Source of the DNA: Bacteroides sp. GM023
GTDB lineage: Bacteria > Bacteroidota > Bacteroidia > Bacteroidales > Bacteroidaceae
DNA length: 64,000 bases
NCBI RefSeq assembly: GCF_014750685.1
Contig: NZ_JAAXGE010000002.1
Coordinates: forward strand, 930,001-994,000
Direction: 5' to 3'
The notes under the pieces are model-generated. The model had not been told where the DNA came from. It saw only the letters and a list, made by a program, of their open reading frames with translations, and made no database searches. The position numbers and the translations under genes are program-made. Below are positions 27,546 through 41,291 of the stretch, piece by piece. The first letter of the stretch is position 1. Each line of letters begins with the position of its first letter.

Positions 27546-28448
27546 ATGATGAAGAATCTGTTTAAAATATGTCTGTTAGCAGGAGTTGGATTTCTGGTTT
27601 CCTGTGGTGATGAAAAAGGTGACTATGTAAAACCTGTTTCTAAAATAGATGCAGAAACTCCTATCAATGCGCTTCCTGATAATTCCAATGCAGAAGTAAG
27701 CGGTGTACAGTGGAAGTTGGAATTTAGTGACGAGTTTAATGATTCCCGTGTCGATTTTAATAAATGGACTATAAATAATGATACGAAAACTCGTACTCCA
27801 CGCCCTGCTTTAGGTATTAAGGAATGGTTCCACAAACCGGAAAATGTAAGGGAAGTTCAGAATGAAGACGGCGGTATGCTTGTTTTGGAAGCAAAAAAGA
27901 TAGGAACTGATGTTATGTATTGCAGTTCGGTAAATACCCGGGATAAATATTTTATGAATTACGGGTATGCTGAGGTACGTGTTAAGGTAGCCGATACAAA
28001 TAAGGCGGTACATACGGCCTTCTGGTTTCAGTCTCCTGATGTGAATTTGGTAGATGGAACAGGTAACGATGGCGCCGAGATAGACGTTTTCGAATCGGCT
28101 TTTGTAGAGGATAAGACCGCATCGACTATTCATATTGACGGATATGGCGATGAACATCAGGAAAATTCAAAGCGCTATCCGGCAGCAGGTCTGCATGGTA
28201 GTTTCCATGTTTGGGGAATGTTATGGGACGAGAATCAGATCAAAATCTATTATGACGGAGAGTTGAAGGCTGAATTCAGCAAAGAGGGTGGTGAAGAAAA
28301 ATGGATTTCGAGAACCAAGGAATATGTGCAGCTTTCCACAGGAGCCTCATGGGCTAATGAAGGAGATTTCAAGAGCGCACCTGCCGATTCGCATCTGACC
28401 AATGCTTGCGTGGATTATATACGTATATGGACATTAGATACTAAGTAA
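27546..28448 (+). CDS. GH16 endo-acting glycoside hydrolase, lipoprotein
   Basis: 300 residues, lipobox VSCGDE, so surface- or periplasm-anchored. Single GH16 beta-jelly-roll: WKLEFSDEFND, LVLEAKKIG, YGYAEVRVKVADTNKAVHTAFWFQS. The catalytic motif is GAEIDVFES, with Glu178 (nucleophile), Asp180 and Glu183 (acid/base) in the beta-bulge ExDxxE form, followed by FHVWGMLWDENQIKIYYDGEL. GH16 enzymes cleave internal beta-1,3 or beta-1,4 links in galactans, glucans, agars or poly-LacNAc/keratan. The subfamily cannot be told here. An endo-GH16 beside chondroitinase-like lyases is unusual and hints at beta-linked galactose in the target. Confidence 0.9.
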   Translation: MMKNLFKICLLAGVGFLVSCGDEKGDYVKPVSKIDAETPINALPDNSNAEVSGVQWKLEFSDEFNDSRVDFNKWTINNDTKTRTPRPALGIKEWFHKPENVREVQNEDGGMLVLEAKKIGTDVMYCSSVNTRDKYFMNYGYAEVRVKVADTNKAVHTAFWFQSPDVNLVDGTGNDGAEIDVFESAFVEDKTASTIHIDGYGDEHQENSKRYPAAGLHGSFHVWGMLWDENQIKIYYDGELKAEFSKEGGEEKWISRTKEYVQLSTGASWANEGDFKSAPADSHLTNACVDYIRIWTLDTK

Positions 28449-28475
28449 TAAATTTAAGGTAAATAGATTATTAGG

Positions 28476-33115
<4,640 letters not shown>

Positions 33116-33126
33116 AGAAAAATACC

Positions 33127-35127
33127 ATGATTCAGATGAGATATTTATGTTGTGTTCTTTGGGTAGCGGTCCTGGGAGGTTTGTCTTTCAGAGCAAACGC
33201 ATACACAGAACGTAATATGTTGCAGAAAATGACTGATAAAGCTATATTGGGAGATGTGTTAGTTATGAAACAGGCGTGGGTGCCTTATCCTGCATATACA
33301 GATCGTATGGCATGGGACGCTCTGACGGGATCCAACAAACAATATCTCATCGAAGAGGGTGAGAAACTATTAGCCTACAAATGGCAGTTGACTCCCGCTA
33401 CTGCTTATTTGGAGTTCGAACGTACCGGCAACCGTAAGGTTATGGAAGAATCCTATATGGCTAACCGGCAGGCATTGAATACGTTAATGCTTGCCGAACT
33501 GGCTGAAGGTAAAGGACGCTTTATTGACCAGTTGCTGAATGGGGCATATATGAGTTGTGAAATGACTTCATGGGTGCAATCGGCCCATCTGTCCAGTCAA
33601 AGCAGCAAACGTTCTTTTCCGGACTTTCGCGAACATATCATTGATCTCGGAGCCGGTGGCTATGGAGCGTTGATGGCATGGGTGCACTATTTTTTCCGTG
33701 CCCCGTTTGATAAGATCAATCCCGTAGTCTCTTTGCAAATGCGTAAAGTGATAAAAGAACGTGTGCTCGATCCTTATATGAACGATGATAAGATGTGGTG
33801 GATGGCTTTTGACCGGAAGCCCGGAGGAATCATAAATAACTGGAATCCTTGGTGCAATTCTAACGTCTTACAATGTTTTTTATTACTTGAAGACGATAAG
33901 GACAGACTGGCTGAGGCAGTATATCGTTCCATGAAATCAGTTGATAAATTCATCAATTATGTAAAAGCGGACGGAGCTTGCGAAGAAGGAAACTCGTATT
34001 GGGAGCATGCGGCCGGTAAACTTTATGATTATCTTCAGATTCTGTCGGATGGTACCGGAGGCAAAATATCTTTATTTCATGAACCAATGATTCGCCGAAT
34101 GGGAGAATATATATCACGTTCTTATGTAGGTAACGGATGGGTAGTCAACTTTGCCGATGCTTCAGCGCGGGGCGGTGGTGATGCTATGTTGATATACCGT
34201 TTTGGTAAAGCGGTAAACAGTGATGAAATGATGGGCTTTGCTGCTTATTTATTAAAAGACAAAAAAACGTATGTGACAATGGGCAATGATGCTTTCCGCT
34301 CTCTCCAGTCTTTACTTTCCGGCAATGGACTGTTGAAGGTGATTCCGAAACATGATGCGCCGGATGTGACATGGTATCCCGAAACGGAATTCTGTCATAT
34401 GAAGAACGAGAACGGAATGTTTGTCGCTGTTAAAGGCGGATTTAATAATGAAAGCCACAATCATAATGATGCAGGAACCTTTTCTTTGTATGTAAACACG
34501 ATTCCGGTGTTGATTGATACCGGAGTGGGAACCTACACCAGAAAGACTTTCAGTGGAGAACGATACACTATTTGGACTATGCAAAGCAACTATCATAATC
34601 TGCCCATGATTAATAATGTTCCACAAAAATTTGGTCAGAATTATAAGGCTACCAATACGGTTTGCAATGAGAAAAAACGTTTCTTCTCCACTGATATAGC
34701 CGCCGCGTATCCGGCAGAAGCCCAAGTGAAGAGTTGGAAGCGTTCCTATAGTCTTGAGAACCATAAACTAAAAATCACAGATGATTATACATTGACTGAG
34801 TTTGTGGCATCCAACCGAGTGAACTTTCTGACATGGGGGAATGTAACTTTCCCTTCGGCCGGAAAGATACATATTGAGGTACAGGGACAGAAAGTAGAAT
34901 TACTGTATCCGGTTCGGTTTGAGGCTGATTTAGAAACAATTGAATTGGATGATCCGCGCCTTTCTACTGTGTGGGGTAAGAAAATCTATCGTATTGTTCT
35001 GAAAGATGAAAAGCGGGAGGTATCTGGAAAATATGAATTTACTATAAGTAGGTTTTCTGAGAATATCTGTTCAAATACGCTTTTTCGGGCAAATGTACCA
35101 AAATTGTCCCTTAATTGGATTATTTAG
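33127..35127 (+). CDS. heparinase II/III-type polysaccharide lyase
   Basis: 666 residues from ATG 33127, with signal peptide YLCCVLWVAVLGGLSFRANA. An N-terminal alpha-toroid (about 30-380: TPATAYLEFERTGNRKVMEES, SYWEHAAGKLYDYL) is followed by a beta-sandwich with the heparinase II/III core. The core shows as SHNHNDAGTFSLYVNTIPVLIDTGVG (His444, His446, Asp448) and the region SNYHNLPMINNV with a conserved His. Families PL12, 15, 21, 33 and 39 share this layout; PL33 is my best guess from length and context. The last about 20 residues (after ISRF) look like read-through of intergenic sequence. Last gene of the run starting at 17944. Confidence 0.85.
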   Translation: MIQMRYLCCVLWVAVLGGLSFRANAYTERNMLQKMTDKAILGDVLVMKQAWVPYPAYTDRMAWDALTGSNKQYLIEEGEKLLAYKWQLTPATAYLEFERTGNRKVMEESYMANRQALNTLMLAELAEGKGRFIDQLLNGAYMSCEMTSWVQSAHLSSQSSKRSFPDFREHIIDLGAGGYGALMAWVHYFFRAPFDKINPVVSLQMRKVIKERVLDPYMNDDKMWWMAFDRKPGGIINNWNPWCNSNVLQCFLLLEDDKDRLAEAVYRSMKSVDKFINYVKADGACEEGNSYWEHAAGKLYDYLQILSDGTGGKISLFHEPMIRRMGEYISRSYVGNGWVVNFADASARGGGDAMLIYRFGKAVNSDEMMGFAAYLLKDKKTYVTMGNDAFRSLQSLLSGNGLLKVIPKHDAPDVTWYPETEFCHMKNENGMFVAVKGGFNNESHNHNDAGTFSLYVNTIPVLIDTGVGTYTRKTFSGERYTIWTMQSNYHNLPMINNVPQKFGQNYKATNTVCNEKKRFFSTDIAAAYPAEAQVKSWKRSYSLENHKLKITDDYTLTEFVASNRVNFLTWGNVTFPSAGKIHIEVQGQKVELLYPVRFEADLETIELDDPRLSTVWGKKIYRIVLKDEKREVSGKYEFTISRFSENICSNTLFRANVPKLSLNWII

Positions 35128-35128
35128 G

Positions 35129-35160
35129 TTGGTCTATTCTGATTGAATGCACTATTTTTG
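35129..35160 (+). promoter_or_regulatory. promoter of the GH88-sulfatase-PL8 module
   Basis: TATTTTTG at 35153-35160 matches TAnnTTTG, and TTG at 35129-35131 gives a 21-base spacer. The GH88 ATG is 42 bases downstream. The -33 element begins one base after the stop codon of the lyase upstream. The last three PUL genes can therefore be transcribed apart from the long operon. Confidence 0.65.
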
Positions 35161-35201
35161 CAATCAGGAAAATTAATCACTTAACAAATAATCCCTGTAT
35201 T

Positions 35202-36404
35202 ATGAAAACAATTCTTAGCGCATTGGGGCTTTCCCTTTTGATCTTTACGAGTTGCGGTGGGCAAAAAAAGGCTGAAGTAGATTTTATTCAGGACAACATT
35301 GACAACGCAGTAGCACAGAACACGATTCAAACGGATATTATTGAGAAATCCGGTAAAATCCTGAATCCGAGAACTATCAACAAAGACGGTAGTATTTCTT
35401 ATATACCTATTGATGACTGGTGCTCCGGTTTCTTTCCCGGCAGTATATGGCTGACTTATAACCTGACCGGAGATAACAAATGGTTACCGCTGGCCGAAAA
35501 ATATACAGAAGCACTCGACTCAGTGAAGTATCTGAAATGGCACCATGATGTTGGTTTCATGATTGGATGCAGCTATCTGAACGGTTATCGCATGGCTGAC
35601 AAGAAAGAATATAAAGACGTGATTGTTGAAACAGCCAAATCACTTTCTACCCGCTTCCGTCCGAATGCTGGTGTCATCCAGTCATGGGATGCTGATAGAG
35701 GTTGGCAGGGAACACGCGGATGGAAATGTCCGGTGATTATTGACAATATGATGAATCTTGAATTGTTGTTCGAAGCAACAGCTTTTTCAGGAGATTCCAC
35801 TTTCTATAATATCGCAGTGAAGCATGCCGACACAACGATGGCACACCATTTCCGCCCGGACAACAGCTGCTATCATGTGGTAGATTATGACCCTGAAACA
35901 GGTGAAGTGCGCAAAAGACAAACCGCACAGGGATATGCGAACGAATCATCCTGGGCTCGCGGACAGGCTTGGGCACTCTACGGATATACTACTTGTTATC
36001 GCTATACGAAAGATAAGAAATACCTCGATCAGGCACAAAAAGTATATAACTTCATCTTTAATAACAAGAACTTGCCGGAAGACCTCGTTCCTTACTGGGA
36101 TTACGATGCGCCGAACATCCCGAATGAACCTCGTGATGCTTCCGCAGCCGCCTGTACAGCTTCCGCGCTTTACGAATTGGACGGCTATCTGCCAGGTAAC
36201 GACTACAAGGCAACTGCCGATAAAGTTATGGAAAGCCTGGGCTCACCTGCCTATCGTGCAGAAGTGGGTACGAATGGTAACTTTATTTTGATGCACTCGG
36301 TTGGCAGCATTCCTCACGGTCAGGAAATAGATGTTCCCTTGAACTATGCAGACTATTACTTTCTGGAAGCATTGATGCGCAAAAGAGATTTGGAAAAGAA
36401 ATAA
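35202..36404 (+). CDS. GH88 unsaturated glucuronyl hydrolase (second copy)
   Basis: 400 residues from ATG 35202, lipobox FTSCGG. Catalytic Asp116 (WHHDVGFMIGCS) and Asp181 (VIIDNMMNLELL) are in place, and the ending HSVGSIPHGQEIDVPLNYADYYFLEALMRK is diagnostic. It hydrolyses the unsaturated glucuronyl residue of disaccharides made by chondroitin/hyaluronan lyases. From memory the order GH88-sulfatase-PL8-cysS is the same as BT_3348 to BT_3351 in B. thetaiotaomicron, where these serve chondroitin sulfate and hyaluronan. It has its own promoter at 35129. Base composition looks more G+C-rich than in the GH105/HTCS genes. Confidence 0.95.
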   Translation: MKTILSALGLSLLIFTSCGGQKKAEVDFIQDNIDNAVAQNTIQTDIIEKSGKILNPRTINKDGSISYIPIDDWCSGFFPGSIWLTYNLTGDNKWLPLAEKYTEALDSVKYLKWHHDVGFMIGCSYLNGYRMADKKEYKDVIVETAKSLSTRFRPNAGVIQSWDADRGWQGTRGWKCPVIIDNMMNLELLFEATAFSGDSTFYNIAVKHADTTMAHHFRPDNSCYHVVDYDPETGEVRKRQTAQGYANESSWARGQAWALYGYTTCYRYTKDKKYLDQAQKVYNFIFNNKNLPEDLVPYWDYDAPNIPNEPRDASAAACTASALYELDGYLPGNDYKATADKVMESLGSPAYRAEVGTNGNFILMHSVGSIPHGQEIDVPLNYADYYFLEALMRKRDLEKK

Positions 36405-36424
36405 TTATAGATAATGGAATGGTA

Positions 36425-36465
36425 AACGGTGAACATTGGCTTAAATAGATAGCTTGTTCGCCGTT
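36425..36465 (+). promoter_or_regulatory. intercistronic hairpin between GH88 and sulfatase
   Basis: AACGGTGAACA (36425-36435) pairs with TGTTCGCCGTT (36455-36465) over 11 positions with one G-U. The 19-base loop can pair further (GGCT/AGCT). It sits in the 102-base gap before the sulfatase. No clear T-run follows, so partial termination or mRNA stabilisation is possible. Confidence 0.5.
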
Positions 36466-36506
36466 CGCTGTTCATCATTTTATTGTTTGTAAATTATAAT
36501 ATCACC

Positions 36507-38057
36507 ATGAATAAACCTATAAACCTTTTGCTAGGTGGCTTGACCCTGTTTGCTGCACAAGGTTGCAAGACTCCCAAACAAGTAACGGAACAACCCGAAC
36601 ATCCGAATATTATTTATGTATTCCCCGATCAGTATCGTAATCAAGCGATGGGTTTTTGGAATCAGGATGGATTTCGGGATAAAATAAATTTTGAAGCAGA
36701 TCCCGTGCGTACTCCTAATTTAGATGCGTTCGCACGTGAATCTATGGTTTTGTCTTCGGCTCAGAGTAATTGTCCGTTGAGTAGCCCTCATCGCGGAATG
36801 TTACTTACGGGTATGTATCCTAACCGGAGCGGTGTACCTCTGAATTGTAATTCCACACGTCCGATCAGTTCTTTGCGTGAGGATGCTGAATGTATCGGCG
36901 ACGTTTTCAGCAAGGCTGGCTATGATTGTGCTTATTTCGGTAAACTGCATGCCGACTTTCCGACCCCCAACGATCCCGAACATCCGGGACAATACGTAGA
37001 GTCCAGACGGCCGGCATGGGATGCTTATACACCGAAAGAGCGTCGCCATGGATTCAATTACTGGTATTCTTACGGTACGTTTGATGAACATAAGAATCCT
37101 CATTATTGGGATACAGATGGCAAAAGACATGACCCGAAAGAATGGTCGCCTTTGCACGAATCGGGAAAAGTCGTTTCTTATCTGAAGAACGAAGGTAACG
37201 TACGCGATACAAAGAAGCCTTTTTTTATAATGGTGGGCATGAATCCGCCGCATAGCCCGTATCGTTCTTTAGATGACTGTGAAGAGCAGGACTTTGACCT
37301 TTATAAGAATAAACCATTGGACAGCCTGTTGATTCGCCCGAACGTAGACCTGAAGATGAAGAAAGCGGAATCTGCCCGTTATTATTTTGCTTCCGTGACA
37401 GGAGTTGACCGCGCTTTCGGTCAGATTTTGGAGACATTGAAGGATATGGGACTGGATAAGAACACTGTTGTTATCTTTGCTTCCGATCATGGCGAAACGA
37501 TGTGTAGCCAGCGTACTGATGACCCGAAAAACTCTCCTTATTCCGAATCAATGAATATTCCGTTCATTGTTCGTTTCCCAGGTAAGATTCAGCCGAGAGT
37601 AGACAATCTGCTACTGTCGTCACCGGATATTATGCCTACCGTACTTGGATTGTGCGGCTTGGGTGATTCTATTCCGGCAGAAGTGCAAGGCCGTAACTTT
37701 GCCCCTCTTTTCTTCGATGAAAAGGCGGAAATTGTTCGTCCTACAGGCGCATTGTATATCCAAAATTTAGACGGTGAAAAGGATGAAAATGGATTGGTAC
37801 AGACTTATTTCCCTTCTTCAAGAGGTATTAAGACATCGCAATATACATTGGCTTTATATATTGACCGTAACACGAAACAACTGAAGAAGAGTCTTTTGTT
37901 CGATGACCTGAAAGATCCTTATCAGTTACACAATCTGCCTTTGGAAGAAAATAAGGAAGTAGTGGAGCAACTTTATCGTGAAATGGGAGCTATGCTGAAA
38001 GAAATTAATGACCCTTGGTATTCCGAAAAGATTTTATCTGACAGGATTCCTTATTGA
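36507..38057 (+). CDS. S1-family sulfatase, serine-type active site, lipoprotein
   Basis: 516 residues from ATG 36507, lipobox AAQGCK. Alkaline-phosphatase-fold sulfatase: NIIYVFPDQYRNQAMGFW carries the metal Asp, and SSPHRGMLLTG is the activation motif (Ser92-x-Pro-x-Arg). Serine, not cysteine, is converted to formylglycine, so the anaerobic maturase (anSME) is needed in trans. The nearby Cys89 is not in the motif register. IFASDHGETMC gives the second metal site. From context and my memory of BT_3349 it is probably an N-acetylgalactosamine-6-sulfatase (S1_15) of chondroitin sulfate. The subfamily is not verified. Confidence 0.92.
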   Translation: MNKPINLLLGGLTLFAAQGCKTPKQVTEQPEHPNIIYVFPDQYRNQAMGFWNQDGFRDKINFEADPVRTPNLDAFARESMVLSSAQSNCPLSSPHRGMLLTGMYPNRSGVPLNCNSTRPISSLREDAECIGDVFSKAGYDCAYFGKLHADFPTPNDPEHPGQYVESRRPAWDAYTPKERRHGFNYWYSYGTFDEHKNPHYWDTDGKRHDPKEWSPLHESGKVVSYLKNEGNVRDTKKPFFIMVGMNPPHSPYRSLDDCEEQDFDLYKNKPLDSLLIRPNVDLKMKKAESARYYFASVTGVDRAFGQILETLKDMGLDKNTVVIFASDHGETMCSQRTDDPKNSPYSESMNIPFIVRFPGKIQPRVDNLLLSSPDIMPTVLGLCGLGDSIPAEVQGRNFAPLFFDEKAEIVRPTGALYIQNLDGEKDENGLVQTYFPSSRGIKTSQYTLALYIDRNTKQLKKSLLFDDLKDPYQLHNLPLEENKEVVEQLYREMGAMLKEINDPWYSEKILSDRIPY

Positions 38058-38139
38058 TTAGATAGTATTAGGGAAGTCAATAGAAAGATATAGTGAACTC
38101 TGTTCTTAATTTCATTGCTTCGGCTAACTAATGAGTTTT

Positions 38140-38205
38140 CGTTTGACTTAAGTTAAACGAAAGCTTGACTCAAGTCATTCGACAGTTTAACTTAAGTCAA
38201 ACGAA
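38140..38205. repeat. three tandem 22-bp palindromic units (array 2)
   Basis: Between the sulfatase and PL8 genes ACTTAAGT, ACTCAAGT and ACTTAAGT occur at 38146, 38168 and 38190, exactly 22 bases apart. Consensus unit: CGTTTGACTTAAGTCAAACG plus two bases, again a 20-bp palindrome. The outer parts form a perfect 25-bp inverted repeat (38134-38158 with 38185-38209) around a diverged middle unit. The design is that of array 1 (CGTTynACTwwAGTnrAACG) with different core bases. Confidence 0.9.
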
Positions 38206-38282
38206 AACTAGTTTTAAGCTTTAAAAATACTTGTTCCGAATGGGAACTTTATTTCTTTAATCTGCTTCGTTTAATTACCATT

Positions 38283-41153
38283 ATGATAATGATGAAAATA
38301 AAATGCTTTATATTATTATTCCTTTTTGGAACGATTCCTTCCGTTTTTGCCCAATTCATCGGCTTTGAAGACGGAGTGCCCGAAGCGTTCAAGGTTTCAG
38401 GAAAAGGAGAAGTGAAAACCTCCTCTCTTTTCTATAAGGAAGGCGAGAGTAGTCTGGAATGGGATTTTCAACCCGGTTCAGCCTTGAATGTTCAAATCTC
38501 TCCTTTGTCACTCAATGCGAAGCAGGAGAAACAGTTTGGCATAACTTTGTGGATTTACAATGAGAAGCCACAGCAGGATTCCATTCGTTTCGAGTTTCTG
38601 AATAAGGCGGGCGAAGTCTCTTATTCGTTCTCTTATCATTTGCCGGCAGCCGGTTGGCGTGCTTGCTGGATTTCTTTCGAATATATGAAAGGAGACAAGA
38701 AAGATAAGAACATCGTAGCCTATCGACTGATTGCTCCCAACCGGAAAGGGCGTATCTTCCTCGACCGTTTGACATTCCCCGAGGAGAAAATGAATCTTCG
38801 TACTACTCCGGATCAGCAATTACCCGCCAATAATGGACTTTCTAACCGCGATCTTTGGCATTGGTGTCTCGTATGGAAATGGGAACAGCAATCTTATGAT
38901 ATTCCATTGGCATCTAAACTGACTGCTCAACAGAAAAGCGACTTGAAAACTATCGAACAACGTCTGACAGACTTTCTGGAAGTGGAAAAAGCACCGAAAG
39001 GACGGATTAATGCGGCCTACAAAACGTTTGAGAAAGCGGCTATTCATCCGTCTGCTGCCGGGACAGGTTTTGTGGGAACCCCTATCGTTGCTCCCGATGA
39101 ACTGAACAGGAAAAAAGGAGAGATGTCATTGAATGATATTGAGACCATGCTTTCCGGTTTTGCGATTGATGCTTATTATAATCAGAATGAAACATCAAGG
39201 AAGAATTACTTCACCGTATTCGACTATGCCATGGATCAGGGATTTGCGTTTGGTAGCGGTATGGGTACCAATCATCATTATGGTTATCAGATTCGTAAGG
39301 TATTTACTACTGCCTGGTTGATGCGTGATGCGATTTATAAACATCCTCACCGTGATGCTTATCTGTCTACACTGCGTTTCTGGGCTGCTTTGCAGGAAAC
39401 CCGCCAACCCTGTTCGCCAACGCGTGATGAATTGTTGGATTCTTGGCATACATTACTGATGGCGAAGTTTATTTCCGCCATGATGTTTCCCGATGCAAGA
39501 GAACAGGAACAGGCTTTGAGTGGCTTATCCCGTTGGTTGTCTTCTTCTTTGTGTTATAGACCGGGGAAGATCGGTGGTATAAAAGTAGATGGTACCACTT
39601 TCCATCATGGCGGTTTCTATCCGGCATACACCACCGGAGTACTGGCTACGGTGGGACAATTTATAGCCTTCACCAATGATACAGGGTTTGAACTTACAGA
39701 AGATGCCCGTTGGCACATGAAGTCCGCTTTTATCGCCATGCGCAACTATTGCAATTTTTATGAATGGGGGATAGGTATTTGCGGTCGTCATCCTTTTGGT
39801 GGAAAAATGGGAAGTGATGATATTGAGGCATTTGCCAATATTGCTTTGTCGGGCGACTTGTCCGGTCAGGGGAATACGTTCGACCGTGGTCTGGCTGCTG
39901 ATTATCTGCGTCTTGTGCGTAATGAAGATACTCCGAATGCGCGTTTCTTTAAGAAAGAAGGCATCAAGCCCGCTCAAGCTCCACAAGGATTCTTCGTTTA
40001 TAACTACGGTTCGGCGGGCATTTTCCGCCGTGCGGACTGGATGGTAACGCTGAAAGGATATACGACCGATGTATGGGGTGCTGAAATCTATGTGAAAGAT
40101 AATCGTTATGGACGTTACCAAAGCTACGGATCAGTACAGATTATGGGGAAAGGCAATCCCGTATCCCGTGCCGGGAGCGGTTTTGTACAGGAAGGCTGGG
40201 ACTGGAATCGTTTGCCGGGCACAACTACCATTCACTTACCTTTTGAGTTATTGGATAGTCCGTTGAAAGGAACTACCATGGCTCATTCCAAAGAAAACTT
40301 CTCGGGTAGTAGCTCGCTGAATGGTAAAAATGGTATGTTTGCCATGAAACTGATGGAAAGGGAGTATGAGAACTTTACACCTGACTTTGTAGCCCGTAAA
40401 TCAGTATTTTGCTTTGATAACCGGATGATTTGTCTGGGTACAGGTATAACGAACAGCAATGCGGATTATCCTACAGAGACGACTCTTTTCCAAACGAAGT
40501 ACGATGGAAAAGATTCTAAAGTAGGGAATGATAACTACTGGTTGCATGATGGTTATGATAATTATTATCATGTAGTCGATGGAACCGTCCGTACACAAAT
40601 TGCGGAACAGGAGTCACGTCATGAAAAGACCCGTGCGGTGACAAAGGGAAAATTCTCTTCTGCCTGGATAGAACATGGCAAAGCTCCGAAGGGTGAAACA
40701 TACGAGTATATGGTTTTGATACAACCCTCTGACTCTGATTTGGATGAACTTCGTAAAACTCCTGTCTATGAAGTTTTGCATCGCGATCAGACTGCTCATG
40801 TTGTGTATGATAAGAAAACGGGGATTACAGGCTATGCTGCTTTTGAAACTTATCAACCTGTTGATGATAAGCTGATTGCTGTTATTCCTGCAGAAACGAT
40901 GGTGATGTATGCCAAGGAGTCAGCCAAAGGTATCCGATTGAGTATTTGTGATCCGAATTTGAACATCAAAGAGAAAGCCTATACGACAAGAGAGCCTAGT
41001 CGTCCTATTCGTAAGGAAATACGTCTCAAAGGGCATTGGACGTTAGCGAGCCCAATGGAGAGCGTTCAGGTGGAACAACAAGGAGAAAATACTGTATTGA
41101 CAGTGACTTGCCAACATGGACAACCTGTTGAGATACTAATGGATAATAAGTGA
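38283..41153 (+). CDS. PL8 polysaccharide lyase, chondroitinase ABC type
   Basis: 956 residues, signal peptide KCFILLFLFGTIPSVFAQ; starts at 38283, 38289 and 38292 are all possible. An N-terminal jelly-roll carbohydrate-binding region (about 25-170) precedes the alpha-toroid (about 190-560) and beta-sandwiches. The catalytic set of Proteus chondroitinase ABC I (His501, Tyr508, Arg560, Glu653) corresponds to His442, Tyr449, Arg502 and Glu601 in FHHGGFYPAY, CGRHPFGG and AEIYVKDNRYG. It beta-eliminates chondroitin/dermatan sulfate and hyaluronan to unsaturated disaccharides, the substrates of the adjoining GH88 and sulfatase. It is the second PL8 in the locus and of a different subtype from that at 9390. 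Confidence 0.93.
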   Translation: MIMMKIKCFILLFLFGTIPSVFAQFIGFEDGVPEAFKVSGKGEVKTSSLFYKEGESSLEWDFQPGSALNVQISPLSLNAKQEKQFGITLWIYNEKPQQDSIRFEFLNKAGEVSYSFSYHLPAAGWRACWISFEYMKGDKKDKNIVAYRLIAPNRKGRIFLDRLTFPEEKMNLRTTPDQQLPANNGLSNRDLWHWCLVWKWEQQSYDIPLASKLTAQQKSDLKTIEQRLTDFLEVEKAPKGRINAAYKTFEKAAIHPSAAGTGFVGTPIVAPDELNRKKGEMSLNDIETMLSGFAIDAYYNQNETSRKNYFTVFDYAMDQGFAFGSGMGTNHHYGYQIRKVFTTAWLMRDAIYKHPHRDAYLSTLRFWAALQETRQPCSPTRDELLDSWHTLLMAKFISAMMFPDAREQEQALSGLSRWLSSSLCYRPGKIGGIKVDGTTFHHGGFYPAYTTGVLATVGQFIAFTNDTGFELTEDARWHMKSAFIAMRNYCNFYEWGIGICGRHPFGGKMGSDDIEAFANIALSGDLSGQGNTFDRGLAADYLRLVRNEDTPNARFFKKEGIKPAQAPQGFFVYNYGSAGIFRRADWMVTLKGYTTDVWGAEIYVKDNRYGRYQSYGSVQIMGKGNPVSRAGSGFVQEGWDWNRLPGTTTIHLPFELLDSPLKGTTMAHSKENFSGSSSLNGKNGMFAMKLMEREYENFTPDFVARKSVFCFDNRMICLGTGITNSNADYPTETTLFQTKYDGKDSKVGNDNYWLHDGYDNYYHVVDGTVRTQIAEQESRHEKTRAVTKGKFSSAWIEHGKAPKGETYEYMVLIQPSDSDLDELRKTPVYEVLHRDQTAHVVYDKKTGITGYAAFETYQPVDDKLIAVIPAETMVMYAKESAKGIRLSICDPNLNIKEKAYTTREPSRPIRKEIRLKGHWTLASPMESVQVEQQGENTVLTVTCQHGQPVEILMDNK

Positions 41154-41220
41154 TTAGTGAATAAGTAAGAGAAACAACTTTAAAAGGGTATTAGTTATTA
41201 TATGTTTCTATGAAAAAAGA

Positions 41221-41249
41221 GAAGACCGGTTCGTGGTGAACCGGTCTTC
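41221..41249. terminator. bidirectional intrinsic terminator
   Basis: A perfect 12-bp stem GAAGACCGGTTC/GAACCGGTCTTC with 5-base loop, preceded by an A-run and followed by a T-rich stretch. It lies between the convergent PL8 (+) and cysS (-) genes and marks the right end of the PUL. Confidence 0.9.
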
Positions 41250-41291
41250 TTTATCTTTAGTCTGCACAATGAAGTGCGATGCTTCTTGTTT

